NCBI RefSeq assembly: GCF_029846255.1
Contig: NZ_JARVWQ010000001.1
Span: 372,001 to 436,000, forward strand
Length of the DNA: 64,000 bases
Direction of reading: 5' to 3'
Origin: Amnibacterium sp. CER49
Lineage (GTDB): Bacteria; Actinomycetota; Actinomycetes; Actinomycetales; Microbacteriaceae
Position numbers and translations under genes: made by a program. The notes under the pieces were generated by a model. The model was not told the DNA's origin. It ran no database searches and saw only the letters and a list, made by a program, of their open reading frames with translations. This document shows, piece by piece, positions 8,867-16,336 of this stretch; the first letter of the stretch is position 1, and each line of letters begins with the position of its first letter.

Positions 8867-9568
8867 TCAGACGTCCATGCCGCCGCCGAAGTCTCCCCCG
8901 CCCCCGAAGTCGCCTCCGCCGCCGAAGTCACCCCCGCCGAAGTCCCCGCCGCCGAAGTCCCCCGCTCCGACATCGCCCCCGCCGCCGTCGAAGCCTCCGC
9001 CGTCGAACCCGCCGTCGCCGGAGCCTCCGTCGCCGTCGAAGCCCGCCATGTCGGCGTCGAACCCGGTGGAGGCGAGGTCGCCGATGCCGGGCAGCAGCAG
9101 ATCGGCGACCGCCGAGCCGATCACCACGCCCGCCACCGTGCCGAGCAGCGAGCCGCCGATGGTGGCGCCGAGTCCGGGTCCCCGGTAGCCGCCGCCGTAG
9201 CCACCGCCCGGGCCGTAGCCACCGCCCGGGCCGTAGCCGCCGAAGGAGCGCTCGAGGAAGCCGGGCTGCCGCACCTCGGCGCGCGTCGCGCTGCGGGCGA
9301 GCACCCGCGGGTCGTCGCTGCGCGGACGGTCGGCGGGTGAGGTCGACCGGGCGAGCTCGTCGAAGACGAGGCGACGCTGCTCCGGGGTCAGCTTCGCGAA
9401 CGCCTCGGTGTGCACCTCCTCGATCGCGTCCGGCGGTGCCGTGCGCAGCAGGTAGCGGTAGCGCTCGACGGCGCGCTCGTCGTCCGAGAGCGGCCGCCGG
9501 CCCGGCCTTGCGCGTCCGTACCGGTCGTCGTCGTCCTGCCTGCCGAAGAGGCGGTCGATCAAGCCCAT
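8867..9568 (-). CDS. Glycine-rich protein with a conserved N-terminal helical domain
   Basis: 233 residues. The N-terminal part (MGLIDRLFGRQ..., then ERYRYLLRTAPPDAIEEVH and EAFAKLTPEQRRLVFDELA) is a compact helical domain found in actinobacterial proteins of unknown function. The middle has a hydrophobic Gly-rich segment (about 148-172) that could insert in a membrane. The last 60 residues are repeats of GGDFGGG and GGFDGGG type, so they are low-complexity and flexible. The ATG at 9568 is followed directly by the conserved domain, which decides the start. Its role is unknown. Confidence 0.8.
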   Translation of the reverse strand: MGLIDRLFGRQDDDDRYGRARPGRRPLSDDERAVERYRYLLRTAPPDAIEEVHTEAFAKLTPEQRRLVFDELARSTSPADRPRSDDPRVLARSATRAEVRQPGFLERSFGGYGPGGGYGPGGGYGGGYRGPGLGATIGGSLLGTVAGVVIGSAVADLLLPGIGDLASTGFDADMAGFDGDGGSGDGGFDGGGFDGGGGDVGAGDFGGGDFGGGDFGGGGDFGGGGDFGGGMDV

Positions 9569-9732
9569 CGTCGTGCTCCTGACGTCGTGGGCGCCGAACC
9601 TACGGCGGGCGGGTATGAGGCACCGGGGTGGCGCCTGCCGGTCGGATGGGAGCCTGAGGATCCGCTGCTCAGCGGCCGCTGCCGCGGGAGGTGCCGGCGG
9701 CGGGTACCCGCCCGTGCCGCCCGCGGCGGCGA

Positions 9733-9969
9733 TCAGGAGTCGCTGCCGCTGCCGCGGCCCGTCTTCTCCTGCAGCCGCTCGATGTGCTCCGAGGCCTCGG
9801 CCTTCGTGAGGTCGGCCGAGATCTCCTCGCCGGCCTGGCGCGCCAGGGTGTCGAGGTAGCTCTTCTGCGCGCCGGTCGCGGGCTCGTCGCCCGTGACCCA
9901 CGTGCTCGGGTCCTTCTCGGTGGACGACCCCTCGGGTCCGCCCAGGGTCTCGCTCTTGTCGTCGCTCAT
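9733..9969 (-). CDS. DUF3072 domain-containing protein
   Basis: 78 residues, highly charged. The DUF3072 signature WVTGDEPATGAQKSYLDTLA (24-43) is clear, followed by a Lys/Glu-rich helix with a conserved EASEHIERLQ segment. The protein is probably a small cytoplasmic helical protein; no function has been established for the family that I can state. A GC-rich palindrome-containing spacer separates it from the glycine-rich gene. Confidence 0.88.
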   Translation of the reverse strand: MSDDKSETLGGPEGSSTEKDPSTWVTGDEPATGAQKSYLDTLARQAGEEISADLTKAEASEHIERLQEKTGRGSGSDS

Positions 9970-10013
9970 GCGGTCGACGCTAGGCGAGCCCTCCGACAGC
10001 CCGCCATGAACGA

Positions 10014-10685
10014 TCAGGCGCTGATCAGCGGACTCGCGTCGAGCTCGCGGAGCAGCTGCGCCGGATCCTCGTAGACCGCGACCGCGCCGGCCTCCTGCAG
10101 CTCGGCGGCGGAGACGCCGCCGCTGCGCAGCCCGATCGTCGGCACGCCCGAGCGCCTGGCCGCGTCGACGTCCCACACCGCGTCCCCGACCATGATCGCC
10201 TCCTCCGCCGCGACCCCGGCCCGCTGCAGCGCGACCTCGACGATGTCGGGGGCGGGCTTCGCCTGCCCCACGTCCTCCGACGTCGTGTACTCGGCGATCG
10301 CGTCGTCGACCTGCAGCGTGCGCTGCAGCAGCGCGAACTCCTCCGCCGGCGCCGAGGTCGCGAGCACCACCCGGAAGCCGCGCGCCGCCAGCGTGCGGAG
10401 CAGGTCCTGCGCGTCCTCGAATGGCCGCAGCCGGTCCGCCATCGCGAGGTAGTACTCGGAGTGCTTCGCCTTCGCCTCGTCGCCGAACCGCTCCACCCCG
10501 TCGCCGAGCAGCGCGTCGAGCAGCTTCGCGGAGTCCATGCCCATGCAGCGGTGGATGCGCCAGGCGGCCACAGGCGCGCCGACGTCGGCGAACGCGCGGC
10601 TCCACGCCTCGATGTGCAGGTAGTTCGAGTCGACGAGCGTGCCGTCGATGTCGAGCAGGACGGCGGCGAAGGCGGGCCCGGGCAT
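10014..10685 (-). CDS. HAD superfamily hydrolase (phosphoglycolate-phosphatase-like)
   Basis: 223 residues. All four HAD motifs are visible: DIDGTLVDS (12-20) with nucleophile Asp12 and acid Asp14, the Thr/Ser of LATSAP (108-113), Lys143 in GQAKPAPD, and the acidic VGDAVWDVDAA (167-177). The helical cap between residues 20 and 90 places it in subfamily I with beta-phosphoglucomutases and phosphoglycolate phosphatases. The substrate is not predictable. It is divergent from the phosphoesterase gene with about 115 bases between the starts. Confidence 0.92.
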   Translation of the reverse strand: MPGPAFAAVLLDIDGTLVDSNYLHIEAWSRAFADVGAPVAAWRIHRCMGMDSAKLLDALLGDGVERFGDEAKAKHSEYYLAMADRLRPFEDAQDLLRTLAARGFRVVLATSAPAEEFALLQRTLQVDDAIAEYTTSEDVGQAKPAPDIVEVALQRAGVAAEEAIMVGDAVWDVDAARRSGVPTIGLRSGGVSAAELQEAGAVAVYEDPAQLLRELDASPLISA

Positions 10686-10800
10686 GCCCCCCAGTAGATC
10701 CGAGCGCCCTGACCGGCAGCCGCGTGACGGCAGCCGATCGCCGGCCGGAGGCCTGAGCGGTCACGACCTCGTGCCGCTCCGACGTCCCGGAAGCCGCAGG

Positions 10801-11325
10801 ATGTGGCTGCCGAGGGACCAGACTCGGCGCGTGGTGCTCCGCCTGCTCGTGCTCGCCGACACGCACCTGCCGGCACGGGCGAAGGCGCTGCCGCCCGAGG
10901 TGCTCGACGAGCTCGACCGCACCGACGGCGTGGTGCACGCCGGCGACTGGGTGGACGAGGCGACCCTCGACCTGCTGCACGCCCGGTCGCCCCTCGTGCT
11001 CGGCTGCGCGGGCAACAACGACGGCCCGGCGCTGCACGCGCGGCTTCCCGGTACGGCGGAGGCGACCCTCGAGGGGGTCAGGATCGCGGTGACGCACGAG
11101 ACCGGGCCCTCGGTCGGCCGCGAGCGGCGCATGGACGAGCGGTTCCCCCACCTCGACGTGCTCGTCTTCGGGCACAGCCACATCCCCTGGGACACGACGA
11201 CGCCCCGCGGTCTGCGGCTGCTGAACCCGGGCTCCCCGACCGACCGGCGGCGGCAGCCGCACCGGACCTACGGGCTGCTCGAGCTCGACGGCGGCCGGAT
11301 CTCCTGGTCGCTGCGCCGGCTCTGA
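10801..11325 (+). CDS. YfcE-type metallophosphoesterase
   Basis: The dimetal centre motifs of calcineurin-like phosphoesterases are in order: VLADTHLP, HAGDWVD, GCAGNNDG, a histidine in THE, and FGHSHIPWD. The fold and 160-170 residue size match YfcE/MJ0936-type phosphodiesterases of unknown physiological substrate. I give the ATG at 10801 (174 residues), but GTG codons at 10831 and 10834 would start the protein immediately before the first conserved strand and are equally possible. The 3' end overlaps the convergent gene by 58 bases. Confidence 0.85.
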   Translation: MWLPRDQTRRVVLRLLVLADTHLPARAKALPPEVLDELDRTDGVVHAGDWVDEATLDLLHARSPLVLGCAGNNDGPALHARLPGTAEATLEGVRIAVTHETGPSVGRERRMDERFPHLDVLVFGHSHIPWDTTTPRGLRLLNPGSPTDRRRQPHRTYGLLELDGGRISWSLRRL

Positions 11326-12272
11326 TCCGGCAGCGCCTCCCACCATCGGAGCACGCGGAGCGCCCGCAGCGTGACCATCCGGCTCGGGTGCCCCTCCTCC
11401 TCGCCGCTCAGCTCGAAGAGGGTCGGTCCCATGTGGGTCTGCTCGATGCGCCACCGCCCGTCCGGCCGGCGCAGACGCCGCAGCACGGCGATCGCGTCGG
11501 CGAGACGAGGGTCGCCCCCGGGGCGCGCGAGGCGGAAGTGGTCGAGGGCGCGGAGCACGTCGTAGTACCACCACGCCGGGAACGCCGGCAGCGCGAAGCG
11601 CGGATCCGCGGGCTCGCCGTCGGACAGGCGGTGCAGCAGCGACCGCTCGAGCAGGAGCTCCTCCGCCGCGAGCCGGGCCGGGCGCGCCTCGGGATGCGAG
11701 CCCCCGGCCCGCTCGAAGGACAGGAGCCCTTCCACGACCGCGAGCGTCGAGTGGAACGAGAACGTGCCGCCGCCGTCCCGGTCGAAGCAGTTCCACCCCT
11801 CACGTCGCAGCCGGCGATCGAGCAGCGCCTCGACGACGCGGTCGCCGGGCTCGCCCGCCCACATCGCGTTGACGAGCACGGCGCCGTTCACGCACGGCTC
11901 GGCCTCGCCCTCGAAGTACGGGCGGTCGCCGATGTCCCAGCGCACCTGCTCGCGCACGCGATCGAGCGCGACGCGCACCGCGGGCGACGCGGGATCCGGG
12001 TCGAGCTCGCGCAGCAGCGACAGCGCGAAGTGGGTGGCGGTCCACGCGTCGAAGAACGGCCGCGACTCGTCCACCCAGCCCGGCCGGTAGACGCCGCCGT
12101 CCCACAGGCCGTTCTCGCCCTGCTCCGCGAGCAGCCGCGCACCCCAGCCCTCGGTCGCCGCCCGCGTGCGCTCGGCCGCGATCTGCTCGTCGGTCGCGTC
12201 CGTCAGGTCGCGGAGCACCTGCCCGCGCACGGCGGGATCACCCTCGAGCAGCCACGCGACGACGTCGTCCAC
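11268..12272 (-). CDS. Squalene-cyclase-like alpha/alpha-barrel protein, function unknown
   Basis: 334 residues from a GTG start. The sequence has repeated helix pairs with NGLWDGG, PFFDAWTATHFAL, NGAVLVNAM, STLAVVEGLL and AWWYYDVLRALDHF, the pattern of the terpenoid cyclase / prenyltransferase alpha-alpha toroid. The DxDD of hopene cyclases is not seen, so it is probably not a cyclase; bacterial homologues are usually annotated only by fold. It is an isolated minus-strand gene with a Ser-rich C-terminal tail that runs into the 3' end of the phosphoesterase gene on the other strand. Confidence 0.75.
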   Translation of the reverse strand: MDDVVAWLLEGDPAVRGQVLRDLTDATDEQIAAERTRAATEGWGARLLAEQGENGLWDGGVYRPGWVDESRPFFDAWTATHFALSLLRELDPDPASPAVRVALDRVREQVRWDIGDRPYFEGEAEPCVNGAVLVNAMWAGEPGDRVVEALLDRRLRREGWNCFDRDGGGTFSFHSTLAVVEGLLSFERAGGSHPEARPARLAAEELLLERSLLHRLSDGEPADPRFALPAFPAWWYYDVLRALDHFRLARPGGDPRLADAIAVLRRLRRPDGRWRIEQTHMGPTLFELSGEEEGHPSRMVTLRALRVLRWWEALPDQSRRSDQEIRPPSSSSSP

Positions 12273-12309
12273 CCCCGCAGCGTAGGAGGGACGGCAGACG
12301 GCGCCCGCG

Positions 12310-13143
12310 TCAGGAGGTGACGAAGTCGATCAGCTGCTCGACCCGGCCGAGCAGCGCCGGCTCGAGGTGCGCGTACGAGTCCACCCGGCGGAGGATCCGC
12401 TGCCAGGCCGCGGCGATGTCGGCCTGGTCCTCGTGCGGCCACTTGAGCGCCGCGCAGATGCCGTGCTTCCACTCGATCCCCTTCGGGATCACGGGCCACG
12501 CCTTCATGCCGAGCCGCTCGGGCTTCACGGCCTGCCAGATGTCGATGTAGGGGTGGCCGACGATCAGCACCTCGCCGTCCCAGGGCCGCGCCGCGGCCTC
12601 GGCGATGCGGCTCTCCTTGCTGCCCTTCACGAGGTGGTCGACGAGCACGCCGACGCGGCGGCCGGGCGCGGGCTTGAACTCCTGCAGCACGGCCTCGAGG
12701 TGGTCGACGCCCTCGAGGTACTCGACGGCGACGCCCTCGACGCGGAGGTCGTGGCCCCACACCTTCTCGATGAGGTCCGCGTCGTGGCGGCCCTCCACGA
12801 AGATGCGACTCGCGCGCGCGACGCGGGCACGGGCGTCGGTCACGGCGAAGGAGCCCGAGGCGCTGCGCAGCGGGCCGGTCGTGGGTCTGGCCTTCGGCAC
12901 CCGCAGCGCGACGGCCTCGCCGTCGATGAGGAAGCCGGGTCCGATCGGGAACACCCGCACCTTGCCGCGGCGGTCCTCGAGCTTCACCATGCGGCCCTCG
13001 ACGCCGACGACGGCGCCGACGAAGCCGCTCTGGACCTCCTCGACCACCGTGCCGCGAAGCGCCTCGACCACCTTCGGCGGCGGCGCCTTGCGGCGCCAGC
13101 CGTCGTCGGAGAGGACGTCCGTGCTGTACCGGTCCCAGCTCAT
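12310..13143 (-). CDS. DUF3097 protein with a TOPRIM-like domain
   Basis: 277 residues. The N-terminus (MSWDRYSTDVLSDDGWRR) and the later IFVEGRHDADLIEKVWG and VGVLVDHLVKGSKESRIA segments are typical of the actinobacterial DUF3097 family. The pattern of EGxxD followed by a distal DHxxxGSKE resembles the acidic Glu plus DxD layout of TOPRIM nucleotidyl-transfer domains (RNase M5, primases). An N-terminal beta-barrel-like segment with GRMVKLEDRRGKVRVFP precedes it. A nucleic-acid role is therefore likely but unproven. Confidence 0.85.
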   Translation of the reverse strand: MSWDRYSTDVLSDDGWRRKAPPPKVVEALRGTVVEEVQSGFVGAVVGVEGRMVKLEDRRGKVRVFPIGPGFLIDGEAVALRVPKARPTTGPLRSASGSFAVTDARARVARASRIFVEGRHDADLIEKVWGHDLRVEGVAVEYLEGVDHLEAVLQEFKPAPGRRVGVLVDHLVKGSKESRIAEAAARPWDGEVLIVGHPYIDIWQAVKPERLGMKAWPVIPKGIEWKHGICAALKWPHEDQADIAAAWQRILRRVDSYAHLEPALLGRVEQLIDFVTS

Positions 13144-13214
13144 GGCGTCGACGGTAAGCGGCGCCCGGCCGCATCCGGCGGTGCCCGCTAGCGTGTCGCC
13201 CGGAGGGACACCAC

Positions 13215-14024
13215 GTGCCGAGGATCCTGCTCACGGGCGCCGCGGGCCGCGTCGGCACCGCGATCACGCCCCTGCTCCGTGACGCCGGCTGGTCGCTCCG
13301 CCTGCTCGACCTCCGGCAGCCGCCCGCGGCGTCCGCCGAGGACGAGGTCGTGCTCGCCTCCGCGACCGACCAGGTGGCCATGACGGAGGCCGCCCGCGGG
13401 GCCGACCTGCTCGTGCACCTCGCCGGCTTCCCCGAGGAGCGCGCGTGGGCGGACCTCGTCGGGGTGAACCTCGAGTCGGTCCGGGTGGCGCTCGAGGCGG
13501 CCCGCGAGGCGGCGGTGCCGGTCACCGTGATCGCGAGCTCCGGCCATGCGGTCGGCGCGACGCCCGCCGACGAGGCCGGGACCGCGCTGCTGCCGCCCAG
13601 GCCCGACTCGTACTACGGGGTCGTCAAGGTGGCGGGCGAGGCGCTCGCGCAGCTCTACGCGGACCGGTTCGGCATGCGCGTGGTCTCCGCGCGGATCGTG
13701 GCGTTCGACGAGCGGCCCCGCACCGCCCGGGCCCTGTCGGTCTGGCTCTCCCCGGCCGATCTCGTGCGGCTGCTGCTCGCCGCGCCGGACGCGAGGCCGG
13801 GGCACGTCGTCGTCTGGGGCGTCTCGGCGAACACGCGGGGCGTGGTGTCGCTCGAGGCGGGCCGCGCGCTCGGCTACCACCCCCGGGACGACGCCGAGGC
13901 GTACGCCGGCCTCGTCGCGGCCGAGCTCGGGTACGCGTCCGCCGCCGATGTGCCCCCGCTCGGGTCCGCGCCGCTCGGCGGCGACTGGGCCGACCCCGCC
14001 AAGCCGCTCGGGCGGCGGTGGTAG
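13215..14024 (+). CDS. NAD-dependent epimerase/dehydratase (SDR superfamily)
   Basis: 269 residues from a GTG start preceded by a GGAGGG ribosome binding site. The NAD-binding motif TGAAGRVG occupies residues 7-14, the catalytic Ser is in VIASSGHAVG (107-116), and the YxxxK pair is Tyr135/Lys139 in SYYGVVKVAGE. The size and the SSGHAVG motif resemble uronate dehydrogenases and small extended SDRs. The stop overlaps the start of the DUF72 gene (TAGTG), so the two are coupled. The sugar substrate is unknown. Confidence 0.88.
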   Translation: MPRILLTGAAGRVGTAITPLLRDAGWSLRLLDLRQPPAASAEDEVVLASATDQVAMTEAARGADLLVHLAGFPEERAWADLVGVNLESVRVALEAAREAAVPVTVIASSGHAVGATPADEAGTALLPPRPDSYYGVVKVAGEALAQLYADRFGMRVVSARIVAFDERPRTARALSVWLSPADLVRLLLAAPDARPGHVVVWGVSANTRGVVSLEAGRALGYHPRDDAEAYAGLVAAELGYASAADVPPLGSAPLGGDWADPAKPLGRRW

Positions 14025-14749
14025 TGGCGCACATCGGCACCTCCGGCTGGTCGTACGACCACTGGTCCGGCGTGCTCTACGAGCCGGGGCTGCCGCCCGG
14101 CCGACGGCTCGAGCGCTACGTCGCCGCGTTCCCGACCGTCGAGCTGAACGCGAGCTTCTACCGCTGGCCGCGACCCGCCGTCTTCGCCGGCTGGCGCGAG
14201 CGGCTGCCGCCGGGCTTCCAGCTGTCGGTGAAGGCGCCGCGCGGGCTCACCCACGCCCGGCGCCTCTACGGACCCGAGGAGTGGCTCACGCGCATCGAAG
14301 CGGGCTGGCACGAGCTCGGCGACAAGCGGGCGATGCTGCTCGTGCAGCTGCGGCCCGACCACGAGCGCGACGACGCGCGGCTCGAGTACTTCCTCGAGCG
14401 GGTCCCGACGTGGATGCCGACGGCGGTCGAGCTCCGTCACCCCTCGTGGGACGACGACGCGGTGTACCGGATCCTCGAGCGGTACGACGCCGCCTACTGC
14501 GTGATGAGCGGCGCCGGGCTGCCGTGCGTGCTGCGCGCGACCGCCCGCCGCGTCTACGTCCGGCTGCACGGCCCGGACGACCAGGCGCTCTACGCCGGCT
14601 CCTACTCGGACGCCGACCTCGGGTGGTGGGCCGACCGGATCCGCGAGTGGGAGTCCGCGGGCCACGAGGTGTTCGCCTACTTCAACAACGACGGCGCCGG
14701 CAACGCGGTGCGCAACGCCTTCACCCTGCGCCGCTTCCTCGAGGGCTGA
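14024..14749 (+). CDS. DUF72 domain-containing protein (YecE-like TIM barrel)
   Basis: 241 residues from a GTG that overlaps the epimerase stop. The N-terminus reads AHIGTSGWSYDHWSGVLY and the later motifs LNASFYRWP, LSVKAPRGLTH, VELRHPSW and AYFNNDGAGNAVRNA are diagnostic of DUF72, a TIM-barrel family near the xylose-isomerase fold without established chemistry. Coupling to an SDR suggests a shared small-molecule pathway, but that is inference. Confidence 0.9.
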   Translation: MAHIGTSGWSYDHWSGVLYEPGLPPGRRLERYVAAFPTVELNASFYRWPRPAVFAGWRERLPPGFQLSVKAPRGLTHARRLYGPEEWLTRIEAGWHELGDKRAMLLVQLRPDHERDDARLEYFLERVPTWMPTAVELRHPSWDDDAVYRILERYDAAYCVMSGAGLPCVLRATARRVYVRLHGPDDQALYAGSYSDADLGWWADRIREWESAGHEVFAYFNNDGAGNAVRNAFTLRRFLEG

Positions 14750-14757
14750 CCCCGTCC

Positions 14758-14812
14758 GGCGTCGCGCGGTACTTCTGGCGTGGCGCGGTACGCATGCCCA
14801 CCGCGCGACGCC
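14758..14812 (+). terminator. Hairpin terminator after the epimerase-DUF72 pair
   Basis: 13-bp inverted repeat (14758-14770 and 14800-14812, perfect) starting 8 bases after the DUF72 stop. The 29-base loop contains a second copy of the GCGCGGTAC element that also occurs in the left arm. Confidence 0.55.
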
Positions 14813-14900
14813 ACAGCCACCGCGGAACGCTGGCGCCGCGTCGGTGCGCGGCGGGATGCTGGCGGCGGACGGCGCGACGGAGCGCCGGGAGGAGGGCGTC

Positions 14901-15272
14901 GTGCGCGCCAGCATCGAGGTCGTGGTCGTGCCCGTGACAGACGTCGACCGCGCGAAGCGGTTCTACGTCGAGCAGCTCGGCTGGACGGCCGACCACGACG
15001 CGAGCCCGACCCCGGACATCCGATTCGTGCAGGTGACCCCGCCGGGTTCGGGCTGCTCCATCGCCTTCGGCACGGGCCTCTCGGAGATGGCGCCGGGCTC
15101 GCTGAAGGCCGTCATGGCGGTGGTCGACGACGCGGACGCGGCCAGGCAGGAGCTGCTCGACGCCGGGGTGGACGCCTCGCCGGTCGACGAGCAGGGCTGG
15201 GGCCGGTTCGTCACCTTCGCGGACCCGGACGGCAACCGCTGGACGCTGCAGCAGCTGCCGCACCGGGGCTGA
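14901..15272 (+). CDS. VOC family (glyoxalase/bleomycin-resistance fold) protein
   Basis: 123 residues from the GTG at 14901, supported by a GGAGGAGG ribosome binding site a few bases upstream; an upstream ATG at 14844 is in frame but lacks such a site. The domain has the paired beta-alpha-beta-beta-beta modules: VVVPVTDVDRAKRFYVEQLG at the N-terminus and FADPDGNRWTLQQL at the C-terminus. Metal-dependent lyases, dioxygenases and binding proteins share this fold, so the substrate is not assignable. Confidence 0.85.
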   Translation: MRASIEVVVVPVTDVDRAKRFYVEQLGWTADHDASPTPDIRFVQVTPPGSGCSIAFGTGLSEMAPGSLKAVMAVVDDADAARQELLDAGVDASPVDEQGWGRFVTFADPDGNRWTLQQLPHRG

Positions 15273-15293
15273 CCGCGACGCCCGTGCCGGGCG

Positions 15294-15323
15294 TTGACGG
15301 CCCCGCCGCCGCAACGGCACGAT
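15294..15323 (+). promoter_or_regulatory. Candidate promoter for mscL
   Basis: A TTGACG box at 15294-15299 and a CACGAT box at 15318-15323 are 18 bases apart, a reasonable match to the housekeeping sigma consensus of actinobacteria. It sits 47 bases upstream of the mscL GTG. A short palindrome centred near 15285 just upstream may end the VOC transcript. Confidence 0.4.
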
Positions 15324-15370
15324 GCGACCGACGGACGCCTGCAGGGCCGCGGGCGAGGACGGAGCCACGG

Positions 15371-15784
15371 GTGCGCACCCTCTTCACGAACTTCAAGAAC
15401 TTCGCCTTCTCGGGCAGCCTCGTCGACCTCGCGGTCGGCCTCGCGATCGGCGCGGCGTTCGCCGCGGTCGTCGAGTCGCTCGTCGGCGACGTGATCCTGC
15501 CGCTCGTGGCGGCGATCTTCGGCAAGCCGAACTTCAACGCCCTCGAGATCGTGCTGAACGGCGCGCACATCCGCTACGGGCACTTCTTGACGGTGTTCCT
15601 CGGGTTCCTGCTGCTCGCGTTCACGATCATGCTCATCGTGCAGGCGATCCGCCGGGCCACGGGCCGCGAGGCGGCGGGCGCGCAGGGCAACCGCGAGTGC
15701 GACCACTGCAGGAGCTTCATCCCGGTCGACGCGAGCGTGTGCATGTTCTGCACCCGCGACGTGGTGCCGATCATCGCGGACTGA
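15371..15784 (+). CDS. mscL: Large-conductance mechanosensitive channel with C-terminal zinc ribbon
   Basis: 137 residues from a GTG start. The N-terminal helix and TM1 carry the channel signature (FKNFAFSGSLVDLAVGLAIG, 8-27; then FAAVVESLVGDVILPL), and TM2 spans roughly 70-93. Instead of the usual helical bundle, the cytoplasmic C-terminus has a CxxC-x10-CxxC module (Cys110, Cys113, Cys124, Cys127) that should bind zinc. MscL opens under membrane tension to release solutes on osmotic downshock. The gene is followed by a long palindrome shared with another locus. Confidence 0.93.
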   Translation: MRTLFTNFKNFAFSGSLVDLAVGLAIGAAFAAVVESLVGDVILPLVAAIFGKPNFNALEIVLNGAHIRYGHFLTVFLGFLLLAFTIMLIVQAIRRATGREAAGAQGNRECDHCRSFIPVDASVCMFCTRDVVPIIAD

Positions 15785-15800
15785 GCCCCCGGAACGACCG

Positions 15801-15855
15801 CTGCTCCGGATCCTTGCCGCTTCCACGTCGTCGGAGCGGCAAGGATCCGGAGCAG
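15801..15855. repeat. Long palindrome, copy 1 (bidirectional terminator between mscL and the deaminase)
   Basis: Perfect 21-bp arms (15801-15821 and 15835-15855) around a 13-base loop, between the convergent mscL stop (15784) and deaminase stop (15872). The same 21-bp arm occurs at 26878-26898. The position predicts a hairpin terminator active in both directions. The sequence identity over both arms suggests a dispersed palindromic repeat. Confidence 0.85.
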
Positions 15856-15871
15856 GCAGGATCGGGGCGGG

Positions 15872-16336
15872 TCAGTCCTCGCCGATGTCCTCGTTCCACA
15901 GCGCCGGGTTCAGCTCGATGAAGTCCTTCATCATCGAGATCAGCTCGGGGTCGTCGAGCACGACCACCTCGGTGCCGTGCTCGGCGAGCCAGTCGTGCCC
16001 GCCCACGAAGTTCTCGGCCTCGCCGACGACGACGCGGCCGATGCCGAACTGCCGGACGAGGCCCGAGCAGTACCAGCACGGCGAGAGCGTCGTGACCATC
16101 GTCGTGTCGCGGTAGGAGCGCTGCCGTCCGGCGTTGCGGAAGGCGTCGGTCTCGCCGTGCACCGACGGGTCGTCGTGCTGCACCCGGCGGTTGTGGCCCG
16201 ACCCGAGCAGCCGCCCGTCGGCGTCGAAGAGCGCGGCGCCGATCGGGATGCCGCCCTCACGGGCGCCCTCGCGGGCCTGCTCCTTCGCGACCTCGAGCTT
16301 CTCGGCGTCCGTGACGTAGCGGCGTCCGTCGCTCAT
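15872..16336 (-). CDS. Cytosine/nucleoside deaminase (zinc-dependent CDA fold)
   Basis: 154 residues. The zinc site of the cytidine deaminase superfamily is present: HGE at 60-62 (His60 ligand, Glu62 proton shuttle) and PCWYC at 86-90 (Cys87 and Cys90). The protein length and the C-terminal ELISMMKDFIELNPALWNED tail match yeast-type cytosine deaminases rather than CodA amidohydrolases. The ATG overlaps the stop of the cytosine permease gene (ATGA), so uptake and deamination to uracil plus ammonia are coupled in one operon. A broader nucleobase deaminase activity cannot be excluded. Confidence 0.92.
   Translation of the reverse strand: MSDGRRYVTDAEKLEVAKEQAREGAREGGIPIGAALFDADGRLLGSGHNRRVQHDDPSVHGETDAFRNAGRQRSYRDTTMVTTLSPCWYCSGLVRQFGIGRVVVGEAENFVGGHDWLAEHGTEVVVLDDPELISMMKDFIELNPALWNEDIGED

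Noticed and set aside
8870-9010. Short-period DNA repeat as a CRISPR-like array
   Set aside because: The periodicity reflects the Gly/Asp/Phe codons of the glycine-rich gene, and there are no spacers.
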